A stretch of 64,000 bases of DNA from Candidatus Nitrosoglobus terrae (GTDB lineage: Bacteria; Pseudomonadota; Gammaproteobacteria; Nitrosococcales; Nitrosococcaceae): contig NZ_AP014836.1 of assembly GCF_002356115.1 (NCBI RefSeq), positions 868,001-932,000 of the forward strand, given 5' to 3'. The position numbers and the translations under genes are program-made. The notes below the pieces were generated by a model. The model was not told the origin of the DNA, did no database searches, and was given only the letters and a program-made list of their open reading frames with translations. Below are positions 8,117 to 17,992 of the stretch, in pieces (position 1 is the first letter of the stretch; every line of letters begins with the position of its first letter).

Positions 8117-11100
8117 CTAGTTAAAAAGCCCTTTTAGCTTGTTTTTAATTCCTTTTTCTATACCTTCTTTTAGCTGTTTTTCAGGAGAGAGCGCTTCTCC
8201 CCCTTCCCCCCCTGGCTGGGTTCCTAAAAGATCGTTTAGCCCTTTTTGTACCCCCTCTTTGATAAGTTTTTCACCTTTCGCTTTAATCAGATTTGCGACA
8301 TCAAATGAATATTTGGGATCAGATAACGTACCCCCAATTTTCATGGGAATGGTAATCCCTTTTAGATCAGTTAACGGATCTCCTCCTTGGCCTTCAATAG
8401 TTTTGACAATAGCCACCCCCAATTGATAGTTGAGGGCTTCTGTCACTAGGTTGGCACTACCTTTGCCACCGACTCGAAGAAAAGGCGATTGAATATCAAG
8501 ATCTGAATTTTGAAGTAGGCCATTAGTGGCGGTGATAGTTCCTTTTAGCGCAGAGAAATCTGTTTTCTCTGAGCTTTTGCCGTTGTTAGGCGATAGTTTG
8601 GAAAGCAAAGCTCCGCCTACGCCCCCTACAGCCGCTAAAGCCTGTCGAATACGGCCGGCAATATCAAAGCCTTTGATAGCCCCATCGGTAAACGAGAATC
8701 CGGCAGTACCGTTAAGGGTGCTTTTAATAGCTTCTGGGGTAGCTCCATTAGCGGTTAGCTTGGCGTTAAGATTAGCCAGCCCTTGGAGTTTATCATCTCC
8801 CATAAAGTCTTTAAGCAGAGGACCGGCTTGGATATTAGCGAGTTTTTCATCAATAGCCAGTTGTGGGGTCTGGCCACGCGCGTCTAGGCGCATATTACCC
8901 GCATAGGTACCTTGATAGAGTTTAGCAGACAGAGGATTGAGCGCTATGAGGCCATCTTTAGCATTTAATGGAACGCTTATATCCTGAGTGTGGAGATTAT
9001 TGATTATAAGCTGGCCTATCTTTACCAAACCGTTGATATTAAGCGCTCGTAGCTCTTCGACCGGAAGGCTGCTCGCACTCGCTGCCGCACCAGCCCCAGG
9101 AGAGACGGGGGGAGCTGATGCAGGCGCTGCTGTAGAGGAGGGCGGGAGATAACGATCTGCATTAATTGTATCCAGTGCTAAATTGTAGCGGATAGCGGGT
9201 TGTTGGAAATTATCTATTGCGGCTGTGCCTTGCAGGGTACTTTGATCTAATTTGACAGTGAGCTGTTTAGCATCAAAGCTATTGGGTGTACCCGAGAATT
9301 TTAACCCGAGCTGAGCTTTACTGAGGGCAGTTTTATCCGTAGTGGTTGGAATTTCGATGGCAAGTGCTTTAGCCACTTGACGTGGATTGAATGAATTACT
9401 ATCGATCTGACCACTAAAGTTGGGGTTGGTTTGTAAATCCGTACCGTTTATTTGTCCGTTAAGTTTTACCCCTAAGGCGGCTAGATATAAATCAGGTAAA
9501 GAGAGGGTTCCTTTCTTTAGATCTGCAGTGGCTCCTGTGGTTAGGGTAGCAATTAATGGATCTGGAAATTGAGATGATTTTACGTTAGCGTTTAACTGAA
9601 GCCCGCTCACCTGATATTGCTGAGTCTCAAGATTGCCCTTCACCGCGCCTTGCACCGTGCTGTCATCAAGCTTAACTATAAAGTGTTGAGCATCAAAGCT
9701 TTTAGCTGATCCAGAAAATTTTAACCCTAGCTCAGCTTTCTCTAGAGGCATCTGATCAGCAGCGGCAGGTAATGTAATGGCCAGCGCTTTAGCCACTTGG
9801 CGTGGGTTAAATTGATTACTATTAATCTGGCCACTGAAGTTGGGAGTGGTGAGTAAGCTGGTTCCATTAATTTGACTATTTAGTTTAACCCCTAGAGTTG
9901 CTAAGACCAGATTCGGTAACGAGATCGTACCTTTGTTTAGATCCACATCAGCCCCTGTAGTAAGTGTGGCGTTTAAGGGTTTAGGGAACTGCGGGGATTT
10001 CACCTTAGCATTTAATTTTAAGCCGTTAACGTGATATTGTTTGGCTTCAGGATCTCCCTTCACTGCGCCTTGCAAGATGTTTTCATCAAGTTTGACGATA
10101 AAGCGTTGTAGATTAAAATCTTTAGGTGAGCCAGAGAACTTTAATCCGAGCTGTGCTTTATTTAACGGAGTCTCATCGATAGCTGGAAGCGCAATAGCTA
10201 GGCTTTTAGCTACCTTGCGCGGGTTAAACTGATTGCTGGCAATGCGGCCACTAAAATTAGGGTTAGTCAATAAATCTGCCCCTTCTACCTGAGCTTTTAA
10301 TTTAACCCCGAAGGCCGTTAAATATAAATTGGGCAAGCTAAGCGTGCCTTTATTCAAATCTACTTTAGCTGCCGTAGCAAGGGTAGCTTCTACAGGTTTT
10401 GGAAACTGAGTAGATTTAACTTGGCTAATGAGTTTAAGGTTATTCACTGCTATTTGCTGATCAGCCATAGCGGCATCGATATCAGCGCCTAGCTGTAATG
10501 CAAGTTGCTCAACAGGCAAATCTGAACCTGTGGCGGTAAGCTTGATATCAGTATTTTGAAGTTGGTAGCGATTTGCTTCTAAATCGGCAGCAACGCTACC
10601 ACTGAAGCCTAAATTCCCATTCATTTTTGGCTGAGTTGAGCTAAAATCAGAGGTAAGTTTTATTTGAGTAGGCTCCCCAAGTACTAGGGGATCGGTCTCT
10701 AAGTTTAGATGATCGATAGTATAGTTGACATGTTGGGTTTCATCCTGCCAGCTAATCCGAGCTTCCTCAATTTTGAGGCCGCCAATGGCAAGGCCAGCAA
10801 TAGGAGGGGCTTCTGGTTCAGTTCCTTCTGAAGGTTTAGTTTCTAGTGGCTGCTCTTGTGTTTTCGCTGTGGTTAGATCTTCCCAGTTGGTTTCCCCATT
10901 AGCATTACGGATCAGATTCAGGTCAAGGCCGCTGAGTATGACGGTATCCATTTCAACCTCTTTTCTAAGCAGCGGTAAAAGTTTTACCCGAACCTCCATA
11001 TCGTCCACTTTAACAAAAGGAATATCCCCAAAATTGGGTGGGTTGCTTAGGCTAACTTTTTGAATAGTTGCTCCTAACCAAGGAAAGAGGCTGAGATCGA

Positions 11101-11269
11101 TATCTCCGTCCAAGGTAAGCTCTCGGCCCGTTATTTTTTTGACTTGAGCTACAATCTGTGGCTTGAAATCATTAGGGTTAATGATAAAAGGTAGCACGAC
11201 CGCTGCAATAACAACGAGCAAAATAATAACTGCAAAGGTTGAAAAAAGGATTTTTAAGAATTTCTTCAT
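8117..11269 (-). CDS. AsmA family protein with tripled internal module
   Basis: Large AsmA-family protein, 1050 residues, anchored in the inner membrane by an N-terminal helix (residues 6-30) and otherwise periplasmic. AsmA/TamB-like proteins form long beta-sheet grooves that carry phospholipids towards the outer membrane (family knowledge). The N-terminal AsmA domain includes NPNDFKPQIVAQVKKITGRE (31-50). Residues 289-708 hold three consecutive copies of a 140-residue module. A Pro/Ala-rich linker (707-733) and the AsmA_2-like C-terminal domain with DFMGDDKLQGLANLNAKLTA follow. The start is ATG, preceded by GAGGAATTC. E. coli AsmA is 617 residues, so the extra length comes mainly from the repeats. 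Not assigned to a particular paralog. Confidence 0.88.
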   Translation of the reverse strand: MKKFLKILFSTFAVIILLVVIAAVVLPFIINPNDFKPQIVAQVKKITGRELTLDGDIDLSLFPWLGATIQKVSLSNPPNFGDIPFVKVDDMEVRVKLLPLLRKEVEMDTVILSGLDLNLIRNANGETNWEDLTTAKTQEQPLETKPSEGTEPEAPPIAGLAIGGLKIEEARISWQDETQHVNYTIDHLNLETDPLVLGEPTQIKLTSDFSSTQPKMNGNLGFSGSVAADLEANRYQLQNTDIKLTATGSDLPVEQLALQLGADIDAAMADQQIAVNNLKLISQVKSTQFPKPVEATLATAAKVDLNKGTLSLPNLYLTAFGVKLKAQVEGADLLTNPNFSGRIASNQFNPRKVAKSLAIALPAIDETPLNKAQLGLKFSGSPKDFNLQRFIVKLDENILQGAVKGDPEAKQYHVNGLKLNAKVKSPQFPKPLNATLTTGADVDLNKGTISLPNLVLATLGVKLNSQINGTSLLTTPNFSGQINSNQFNPRQVAKALAITLPAAADQMPLEKAELGLKFSGSAKSFDAQHFIVKLDDSTVQGAVKGNLETQQYQVSGLQLNANVKSSQFPDPLIATLTTGATADLKKGTLSLPDLYLAALGVKLNGQINGTDLQTNPNFSGQIDSNSFNPRQVAKALAIEIPTTTDKTALSKAQLGLKFSGTPNSFDAKQLTVKLDQSTLQGTAAIDNFQQPAIRYNLALDTINADRYLPPSSTAAPASAPPVSPGAGAAASASSLPVEELRALNINGLVKIGQLIINNLHTQDISVPLNAKDGLIALNPLSAKLYQGTYAGNMRLDARGQTPQLAIDEKLANIQAGPLLKDFMGDDKLQGLANLNAKLTANGATPEAIKSTLNGTAGFSFTDGAIKGFDIAGRIRQALAAVGGVGGALLSKLSPNNGKSSEKTDFSALKGTITATNGLLQNSDLDIQSPFLRVGGKGSANLVTEALNYQLGVAIVKTIEGQGGDPLTDLKGITIPMKIGGTLSDPKYSFDVANLIKAKGEKLIKEGVQKGLNDLLGTQPGGEGGEALSPEKQLKEGIEKGIKNKLKGLFN
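9146..10405 (-). repeat. Three tandem ~420-base repeats inside the AsmA gene
   Basis: The encoded modules start at residues 289, 428 and 568, a spacing of 139-140 residues. Shared landmarks in each are FPxPxxATL, KGTxSLPxLxL, GVKLxxQ, NPNFSG/TPNFSG, NSFNPRxVAK or NQFNPRxVAK, KAxLGLKFSG and VKLDxxxxQG. DNA identity is imperfect, so the duplication is not very recent. The third copy ends in a changed sequence leading to the linker. Confidence 0.9.
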
Positions 11270-11609
11270 GGGATTGAATTCCTCATAAAATTATTAGCTT
11301 GTTCATGCCTCTCTAGGAGATATACACTGCAGAAAGCATTAGTAATTAGATAAGCAATTAGTTACCTCTTTATTTAGTTTAATGATTACCTGCATACCAG
11401 CTTTATTTCGGCCTATAACTCAAGTTTTTAAGGTAAATACATGAAAGGCTGCTTAGTTTTCGAGTTATGAGGGAAAACCCTGAGGCTAAACTGAAAAGTA
11501 TTGGTTAGATTTTAAATATGAGTCTGTAGAAACTACTTGTAGCATAGTAAATACAATTATTTTATAGCTTGAAGCTGTTTAAATAAAAGATTTTGATGGA
11601 AATTATTAT
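11270..11609. other. Intergenic, nothing recognised
   Basis: 340 AT-rich bases between the 5' end of the AsmA gene and the 3' end of ypjD, both on the minus strand. It must hold the AsmA promoter. I see no convincing -35/-10 pair, RNA structure or short gene. Confidence 0.5.
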
Positions 11610-12440
11610 TTAAACACGGTGTAATATAATTTCTAATACTAATTTACTGCCAAAATAAGCTAGCATTAGAAAGAAAAAACCGCTAAGAGTCCAGTAAATT
11701 GCAGTTTGCCCCCTCCAACCGAAACGCCAGCGCCCCCACAGTAGGATTCCAAATACAAGCCAAGCGACGATTGAAAATACAGTTTTATGGGCTAGATGTT
11801 GGGCAAATATGTCTTCTAGAAAAATAATGCCACTGAGTAAGCTAAAGGAGAGCAGCACAAATCCAGCAATAAGAATCCGAAATAGCAGAGTTTCCATTGT
11901 TTGCAATGGAGGTAGAGTCCTAATAAAACCGCCTGGGCGTTTATTACGGATGTAACGATCTTGGATGGCTAATAAAATAGCGTGCATAGCAGCTAAAGCG
12001 CATAAACTATAGGCTATAAAAGAGATAAGAATATGAATCTCTAATGGTTTAGAAGCTAAACTAGATTCAGCGCTGAAAGCAATGATGATATGCTGAGATG
12101 GAAATAGGTATTGTAGTTCTAGCGTGATAGCAGCAAAAGGATAGACACCTATACCCATATTTTCTACCGGATTTTTAAGGCTAGTAATTAATAGGAGTAG
12201 TGCCATTAACCAAGCTGCAGTAGATAAGGCATCGGTAAAACTTAGATTAATCCCCAATGCTGTGAACAGGCGGCTTGCAAGCACAAAGGCATGAAAAGCT
12301 ACACCTGCAAACCCAAACCAGCGACTCAGCTGCTTGCTGATACCATGGGTATCTCCGCTTAATAAGCGCTGTAATAGGGCGGCGCTTGCAATGCAATAGC
12401 AGATAATTCCAAGCAGACTCTTAATAGGTATAAGCAACAT
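11610..12440 (-). CDS. ypjD: Inner-membrane protein of the cytochrome c assembly/CcsA-HemX family
   Basis: 276 residues with about eight hydrophobic segments and no soluble domain, in the cytochrome-c-assembly family of multi-pass proteins (CcsA/HemX/YpjD). The histidine-containing segment HILISFIAYSLCALAAMHAILL near the middle is typical. It lies divergent from ffh with 149 bases between, and ypjD beside ffh is a widespread arrangement in gammaproteobacteria. Its molecular role is not settled (in E. coli it is linked to magnesium or cobalt export as CorE), so I keep to the family name. The start is ATG. Confidence 0.85.
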   Translation of the reverse strand: MLLIPIKSLLGIICYCIASAALLQRLLSGDTHGISKQLSRWFGFAGVAFHAFVLASRLFTALGINLSFTDALSTAAWLMALLLLITSLKNPVENMGIGVYPFAAITLELQYLFPSQHIIIAFSAESSLASKPLEIHILISFIAYSLCALAAMHAILLAIQDRYIRNKRPGGFIRTLPPLQTMETLLFRILIAGFVLLSFSLLSGIIFLEDIFAQHLAHKTVFSIVAWLVFGILLWGRWRFGWRGQTAIYWTLSGFFFLMLAYFGSKLVLEIILHRV

Positions 12441-12589
12441 ATTAATTAGTATAGTCTTAGTTGGTAGAAGTATCTCATCATTAAATAATATTTTAGCACT
12501 CTTGATGAGGGCTATACTGTATATAAAAATTATTGAGGATTTATTTAAATAAAATTATGAGTTTAGTTTATGTATAAAGAGGTCGCGTA

Positions 12590-13948
12590 ATGTTTAATAA
12601 TTTAACAGGGCGGTTTGGCCAAATCTTGAAACAGCTACGAGGCCAAGCCCGTCTAACTGATGAGAATATTAAAGATACTCTAAGGGAAGTACGTGTTGCT
12701 TTGCTGGAGGCCGATGTTGCGTTGCCGGTAGTACGGGATTTTACTGCTAAAATCCAACAACGCGCGATTGGGCAGGAAGTAATGGGCAGCCTAACTCCAG
12801 GTCAAGCGCTTATTAAGATAGTACATGATGAGCTGATGATCGTAATGGGAGAAGCAGCACAAGATCTAAAGCTTGATGTTCGCCCTCCTGCAGTTATTTT
12901 AGTGGCGGGCTTACAAGGATCTGGTAAAACCACTACGGTAGCTAAACTTGCTCGCTGGCTAACTGAGAGGCAAAAAAAATCAGTGCTGGTAACAAGTACG
13001 GATATTTATCGACCTGCAGCCATTGATCAACTTGAGACACTAGCCAATGAGGTAGGGGTTGCTTTTTATCCTAGCAGTACTGACCAAGATCCCGTTTTTA
13101 TTGCTAAGAAAGCCGTTGAACAAGCTAGGTCCCGGTTATTTGATGTGCTTATTATTGATACTGCCGGTCGACTGCATGTCGATGAACAGATGATGGCAGA
13201 AATTAAGAATTTGCACGAGGCCATTACACCGACTGAGACGCTATTTGTAGTAGATAGTATGACTGGACAGGATGCTGCAAATACGGCTCGCGTTTTTAAT
13301 GACTCTTTGGCGCTTACAGGGATTATCTTAACTAAAGTAGATGGTGATGCTCGAGGGGGAGCGGCTTTATCTATTAGGCAAATTACGGGTAAGCCGATTA
13401 AATTTATTGGTATGGGTGAGAAAACAGTGGCCTTTGAGCTTTTTCATCCTGATCGTTTGGCTTCTCGTATTCTGGGTATGGGTGATATCCTTAGCTTGGT
13501 GGAGGAGCTAGAGCAGAAGTTTGACAAAGATGAAGCGGAAAAACTTGCGAAAAAACTTAAGAAAGGTAAGAGTTTTGGTTTAGAAGATTTTCGCCAACAG
13601 TTACAGCAAATGAGCAAAATGGGCGGGATCTCAAGTTTAATTGATAAGCTTCCCGGGATAAGCTTACCTGCAGGTGCAGCAGAGCAGGTTAATGATCGAG
13701 AACTGGCTCGGTTGGAGGCAATTATTAACTCTATGACTCATCAGGAACGTCGACGGCCAGAGATTATTAAAAGTTCTCGCAAAAAGCGTATTTCAGCTGG
13801 ATCTGGTACTCAGGTACAGGAGGTTAACCGGCTGCTGAAGCAGTTTAGCCAGATGCAAAAAATGATGAAACAAATGTCTCATAAAGGGGGGCTGGATAAG
13901 TTAATGCGGGGGATAAAAGGTGGATTGCCACCAAGAATGCCATTTTAA
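12590..13948 (+). CDS. ffh: Signal recognition particle protein Ffh
   Basis: GTPase subunit of the signal recognition particle that binds 4.5S RNA and hydrophobic signal sequences and delivers ribosomes to FtsY. 452 residues: an N domain (1-95), a G domain with the P-loop GLQGSGKTTT at 107-116, DTAGR, and TKVDGDARGG, then the methionine-rich M domain (about 320-452) with the QMQKMMKQMSHKGG segment. The start is ATG after AAAGAGGTCG. rpsP-rimM-trmD-rplS follow, the usual bacterial order. Confidence 0.98.
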   Translation: MFNNLTGRFGQILKQLRGQARLTDENIKDTLREVRVALLEADVALPVVRDFTAKIQQRAIGQEVMGSLTPGQALIKIVHDELMIVMGEAAQDLKLDVRPPAVILVAGLQGSGKTTTVAKLARWLTERQKKSVLVTSTDIYRPAAIDQLETLANEVGVAFYPSSTDQDPVFIAKKAVEQARSRLFDVLIIDTAGRLHVDEQMMAEIKNLHEAITPTETLFVVDSMTGQDAANTARVFNDSLALTGIILTKVDGDARGGAALSIRQITGKPIKFIGMGEKTVAFELFHPDRLASRILGMGDILSLVEELEQKFDKDEAEKLAKKLKKGKSFGLEDFRQQLQQMSKMGGISSLIDKLPGISLPAGAAEQVNDRELARLEAIINSMTHQERRRPEIIKSSRKKRISAGSGTQVQEVNRLLKQFSQMQKMMKQMSHKGGLDKLMRGIKGGLPPRMPF

Positions 13949-14029
13949 GTCTATGATTGTGCTTCTCAATAAGGGTGATTTCACGTAAAATCTAGCCGGT
14001 TTTGGTATTTCAGCGAGGTAGGAAATATA

Positions 14030-14281
14030 ATGGTGGTTATTCGTTTAGCAAGAGGTGGGGCGAAAAAGCGTCCTTTTTATACTATTGTTGTAGCAGATAA
14101 ACGTAATAGACGTGATGGACGTTACATTGAGCGGCTAGGATTCTTTAACCCTATTGCAAGCGGTGGAGAAATCCCCGTGCACATGGATATGGATCGGGTT
14201 AATTATTGGTTATCTCAGGGTGCCCAACCCTCTGATCGAGTTGCTCAGCTGGTTAAATCCTGCTCATCTACAGCAAAATAG
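14030..14281 (+). CDS. rpsP: 30S ribosomal protein S16
   Basis: 83 residues, the normal length. It begins [20 protein letters not shown] and continues with [19 protein letters not shown], the S16 signature. A GAGGTAGGAAATATA ribosome site precedes the ATG. First of the rpsP-rimM-trmD-rplS operon; the space from ffh is 81 bases, so a separate promoter is possible. Confidence 0.98.
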   Translation: MVVIRLARGGAKKRPFYTIVVADKRNRRDGRYIERLGFFNPIASGGEIPVHMDMDRVNYWLSQGAQPSDRVAQLVKSCSSTAK

Positions 14282-14294
14282 CTAGTTAGTAACG

Positions 14295-14819
14295 TTGGAG
14301 CAAAATACAGAAGACAATAATAACCGTTATGTCCTTATTGGGCATATTTCAGGGTTATATGGTGTCCAGGGGTGGGTTCGAGTGCACTCCTATACGGAAC
14401 CTCAAAATAATATTTTGCACTATATGCCTTGGTATTTGCGGCAAGATAGCGGTTGGTTGGAACGAAAGCTGATAAATGGGCGTGTGCATGGTAAGAGTAT
14501 TGTGGTGGCTCTAGAAGGTATTAATAACCGAGATTTAGCTACATCATGGGTTAATCATGAAATTGCTGTTCATTGTAGACAGTTACTTCCCTTAGGTAGG
14601 GATGAATACTATTGGGCCGATCTAATCGGGTTGCAGGTAGTTACTGAATATGGTGTTGTGCTTGGTCAGGTTAATCAACTACTTGAGACCGGGGCTAATG
14701 ATGTGCTTGTTGTTCAAGGAGAACGAGAACGATTGATTCCCTTTTTAATTGGATTAACCATAAAACAAATAGATTGTACACAAAAATTAATGACAGTTAG
14801 CTGGGATCCGGATTTTTAG
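14295..14819 (+). CDS. rimM: 16S rRNA processing protein RimM
   Basis: Assembly factor that binds S19 and helps mature the 30S head. 174 residues: an N-terminal RimM beta-barrel (VLIGHISGLYGVQGWVRVHSYTEP region, residues 13-37) and a C-terminal PRC-barrel starting at YYWADLIGLQVV. The start is TTG (TTG GAG CAA AAT); no ATG suits the conserved N-terminus. It starts 13 bases after rpsP. Confidence 0.96.
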   Translation: MEQNTEDNNNRYVLIGHISGLYGVQGWVRVHSYTEPQNNILHYMPWYLRQDSGWLERKLINGRVHGKSIVVALEGINNRDLATSWVNHEIAVHCRQLLPLGRDEYYWADLIGLQVVTEYGVVLGQVNQLLETGANDVLVVQGERERLIPFLIGLTIKQIDCTQKLMTVSWDPDF

Positions 14820-14847
14820 TAGATATTTTTCCTGAAAAAGATTAAGC

Positions 14848-15591
14848 GTGTATTTTGGCGTAGTTACCTTGTTTCCGAGCATGTTCAACGCGTTGACGGA
14901 TTATGGAGTGATAGGACGCGCTATAAAACGAGGAATAGCTAAGTTAAGCTTATGGAACCCTAGGGATTTTTCTTATGATCGGCACCGTACTGTAGACGAT
15001 CGACCCTATGGAGGGGGTCCGGGTATGGTGATGGGGTTTCAACCTCTGCGGGATGCCATTCGTGCTGGACGAGATCAACTAGGAGAGAGATCCCGTGTAT
15101 TGTATCTTTCTCCTCAGGGGAAGCGGTTAGATCAGGCAAGATTAAAGACGTTAGTGGCCAAAGAGGCACTACTTTTAGTTGCTGGGCGTTATGAGGGAGT
15201 GGATGAGCGCCTTATTGAACAGGAAGTGGATGAAGAGTGGTCTATTGGAGACTACGTTTTAAGCGGGGGAGAGCTAGCTGCGATGGTGCTGATTGATGGG
15301 GTGGTACGCCTACTACCAGAGGTATTGGGTGCAGAGGATTCTGCACAGCAGGATTCCTTTGTAAATGGCTTGTTAGATTACCCCCATTACACTCGACCTG
15401 AGATCATTGAAGGACATCGGGTGCCCTCAGTATTACTTAGCGGTGATCATAAAGCAATTTACCGTTGGCGACTAAAACAGGCTTTGGGGCGTACTTGGGT
15501 TAAGCGGCCAGATTTGTTAAATAAGCGAGTATTAGATCGAGAGCAGCAACATTTACTTATGGAATTTATTCAAGAATATTATGGGAAATAG
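14848..15591 (+). CDS. trmD: tRNA (guanine-N1)-methyltransferase TrmD
   Basis: SPOUT-class methyltransferase that makes m1G37 in tRNAs to prevent frameshifting. 247 residues. Family landmarks: [43 protein letters not shown], and the knot segment [12 protein letters not shown]...[17 protein letters not shown]. The start is GTG. Cotranscribed between rimM and rplS. Confidence 0.98.
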   Translation: MYFGVVTLFPSMFNALTDYGVIGRAIKRGIAKLSLWNPRDFSYDRHRTVDDRPYGGGPGMVMGFQPLRDAIRAGRDQLGERSRVLYLSPQGKRLDQARLKTLVAKEALLLVAGRYEGVDERLIEQEVDEEWSIGDYVLSGGELAAMVLIDGVVRLLPEVLGAEDSAQQDSFVNGLLDYPHYTRPEIIEGHRVPSVLLSGDHKAIYRWRLKQALGRTWVKRPDLLNKRVLDREQQHLLMEFIQEYYGK

Positions 15592-15602
15592 AGGAAAAGG
15601 AT

Positions 15603-15956
15603 ATGAGCAACGGTACTAATATTATTAAAGCCATTGAAGCTGAACAATTAAAACAGGATCTACCAGAATTTAATCCAGGAGATACGGTTCAGGTACAAGT
15701 TCGGGTAAAAGAAGGTAGCCGGGAGCGTCTGCAGGCTTTTGAAGGGGTGGTCATCGCTAAGCGTAATCGCGGCCTGAATTCTTCTTTTACCGTACGAAAA
15801 GTCTCCCATGGAGAAGGTGTTGAACGGGTTTTTCAAACCCATAGCCCTGTACTAGCGAGTATTCAGGTGAAACGCCAAGGTAATGTGCGTCGCGCTAAGC
15901 TTTATTATTTACGTGATCGAACAGGTAAAGCAGCTCGCATTAAAGAAAAAATTTAA
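15603..15956 (+). CDS. rplS: 50S ribosomal protein L19
   Basis: 117 residues, typical of L19: [39 protein letters not shown], and [32 protein letters not shown] precedes ATG. Last gene of the rpsP operon; ogt follows after 41 bases. Confidence 0.98.
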   Translation: MSNGTNIIKAIEAEQLKQDLPEFNPGDTVQVQVRVKEGSRERLQAFEGVVIAKRNRGLNSSFTVRKVSHGEGVERVFQTHSPVLASIQVKRQGNVRRAKLYYLRDRTGKAARIKEKI

Positions 15957-15997
15957 ACACTTACCATAAATGAGGATGTTTTTTATCGGGTAAGTCT

Positions 15998-16492
15998 ATG
16001 CCTATGGTAAATCCCAATTATGATGCCGTTATAGCAACTTCTTTAGGAAGATTGGGGTTATCTACTTTTAAGAAAGGGCTAGCTGGGTTGGATTTTTTAG
16101 CCCCAGAAACGCCAGAGCGTCTTCCCGTTTCTCCAGTTGCCTGTGAAGCTGTTGCTCAGCTTCAGGCTTATTTTTCTGATCCTAGAATAATGTTTACGTT
16201 ACCGCTTTTTCCTCAAGGTACCGTATTTCAAAAACGGATTTGGGAGACTCTAAATACTATACCCATGGGTTTAACTGTCACCTATGGTACGCTTGCTAGC
16301 CAGCTAAAGACAAGCGCAAGAGCAATAGGGGGAGCGTGCCGTGCTAACCCTTTGCCGATCTTTATTCCCTGTCATCGGGTAGTATCTAAGCAAGGTTTAG
16401 GTGGCTATAGCGGTGCTATAACAGGACCTCATTTGGATACTAAGATATGGTTATTACGCCATGAGGCAGGGAGTGCCAGTAGTAAGTTTTAA
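15998..16492 (+). CDS. ogt: Methylated-DNA-protein cysteine methyltransferase
   Basis: Suicide repair protein that takes the alkyl group from O6-methylguanine. 164 residues. The active-site motif PCHRV is at 124-128 (acceptor Cys125), preceded by IPMGLTVTYGTLA and AIGGACRANPLPIFI with the helix-turn-helix DNA-binding residues. The end overlaps the reading frame of xerD by 32 bases. Either ogt or the ada-type single-domain form; the symbol is by similarity of size. Confidence 0.92.
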   Translation: MPMVNPNYDAVIATSLGRLGLSTFKKGLAGLDFLAPETPERLPVSPVACEAVAQLQAYFSDPRIMFTLPLFPQGTVFQKRIWETLNTIPMGLTVTYGTLASQLKTSARAIGGACRANPLPIFIPCHRVVSKQGLGGYSGAITGPHLDTKIWLLRHEAGSASSKF

Positions 16493-17396
16493 AAGTGGGA
16501 TTTTAAAAATCGATCAAGAATACTTGGCACATTTTCTGGAGTCTCTTTGGTTAGAAAAGGGATTGGCAGAAAACACTGTAGCCGCTTATCGTTCCGATCT
16601 GAAAGCTTTCTCTAAGTGGCTATATCCTCAAGGGCGAGTATTAATTGAGGCACAGCGGGAGGATTTATTAACCTATCTTACCCATCAGCTGGATAGGGGT
16701 AAAAAAGCTGGAAGTATAGCGCGATCCCTTGCTAGTTTACGCTGTTTTTATGGATATTTAGTACGGGAGAAAATTTGTGTTAATGATCCTAGCACTCGTA
16801 TTGAATCGCCTAAACTTGGAAGATCTCTACCTAATTCATTAACTGAAAAGGAAGTAGAAGTACTCCTTGTGACTCCAGATCCTAGTTGTGTCCTAGGCTT
16901 ACGGGATCGGGCAATGCTAGAAGCCTTATATGCAACAGGGCTACGGGTTTCTGAATTAGTAAGTTTAACTTTATCCCAGATCAATATTCGGCAGGGTGTG
17001 GTACGCTTAAGTGGTAAAGGGAATAAAGAGCGCTTAGTGCCTTTAGGGGAGATAGCACTCAGTTGGCTAGACCGTTACTACTGTGAAGTGCGCCCAGAGC
17101 TACTTAAAGGGCAAGTAAGTGACATACTATTTCTTACTCGGCGTAAAACTGCTATGACTCGGCAAGCTTTCTGGTATTTAATTAAACGTTATGCCCGCCA
17201 AGCTGGGATCCAAAAGACGCTTTCACCTCATACTTTACGCCATGCCTTTGCTACCCATCTCCTAAATCACGGAGCAGATCTACGGGTAGTGCAGATGTTG
17301 CTTGGGCACAGGGATCTTTCAACGACGCAAATCTATACTCATGTGGCGATGGATCGGTTGCAGCAACTCCATCAGCAACATCATCCCCGCGGATAA
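16461..17396 (+). CDS. xerD: Tyrosine recombinase XerD
   Basis: Site-specific recombinase that, with XerC, resolves chromosome dimers at dif. 311 residues: a SAM-like core-binding N-terminal domain (YLAHFLESLWLEKGLAENTV, 21-40) and the catalytic domain with Arg162, Lys186, His257-x2-Arg260, His283 and nucleophile Tyr292 (IYTHV). The start used, ATG at 16461, lies inside ogt; the first ten residues are not conserved, so a later start is possible. It follows ogt, and yajQ is next on the same strand. XerC is the alternative, but the sequence reads as XerD. Confidence 0.93.
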   Translation: MRQGVPVVSFKSGILKIDQEYLAHFLESLWLEKGLAENTVAAYRSDLKAFSKWLYPQGRVLIEAQREDLLTYLTHQLDRGKKAGSIARSLASLRCFYGYLVREKICVNDPSTRIESPKLGRSLPNSLTEKEVEVLLVTPDPSCVLGLRDRAMLEALYATGLRVSELVSLTLSQINIRQGVVRLSGKGNKERLVPLGEIALSWLDRYYCEVRPELLKGQVSDILFLTRRKTAMTRQAFWYLIKRYARQAGIQKTLSPHTLRHAFATHLLNHGADLRVVQMLLGHRDLSTTQIYTHVAMDRLQQLHQQHHPRG

Positions 17397-17495
17397 CCAT
17401 TATTATCAGGATGGGTTTAGTTCCTAATCAGCTTACCTGATAATATACTTTAAACCATTGAAATAAACTTCATCTATTTTAGGAAAGTAGCTTAA

Positions 17496-17978
17496 ATGCC
17501 CTCATTTGATGCGGTCTCTGAGATTGATAAGCATGAATTGCAAAATGCTATCGATCAGGTTAATCGAGAAGTGAGCACTCGTTTTGATTTTCGCGGGACA
17601 GAAGCACGTATTGAAGAATCCCAAGGAGAATTAACTTTAATTGCTGAAAGTGATTTTCAACTTCAACAGATACGAGCCATACTAGATATCAAAATAGCTA
17701 AACGAGGCTTAGACATAGGCTGCTTAGAGGCTAAAGAGCCAGAGATCTTGGGTAAAAGAGCACGCCAATCCGTTCAGGTTCGGCAAGGTATCGATAAGGA
17801 GACCGCGCGTAAAATTATTAAAATTGTGAAGGAGAGTAAACTTAAGGTTCAAGCAGCAATCCAAGGAGAGCAGGTGAGAATTTCAGGTAACAAGAGAGAT
17901 GATTTACAGCAAGTGATCGCTTTACTTAAAGAGGCTGAGTTAAGTCTACCATTACAGTATATTAATTTTCGCGATTAA
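17496..17978 (+). CDS. yajQ: UPF0234 protein YajQ (nucleotide-binding)
   Basis: 160 residues beginning MPSFDAVSEIDKHELQNAID, then DFRGTEARIE, the YajQ signature. YajQ-family proteins bind nucleotides; a Xanthomonas member is a cyclic-di-GMP effector (family knowledge, not shown here). Length matches the family. dsbC follows after 14 bases. Confidence 0.95.
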   Translation: MPSFDAVSEIDKHELQNAIDQVNREVSTRFDFRGTEARIEESQGELTLIAESDFQLQQIRAILDIKIAKRGLDIGCLEAKEPEILGKRARQSVQVRQGIDKETARKIIKIVKESKLKVQAAIQGEQVRISGNKRDDLQQVIALLKEAELSLPLQYINFRD

Positions 17979-17992
17979 TATGGAATAAAATT

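Noticed and set aside
10725-11063. 112-codon plus-strand frame opposite the AsmA gene
   Set aside because: It is antisense to a well-supported gene and has low-complexity composition; a shadow.
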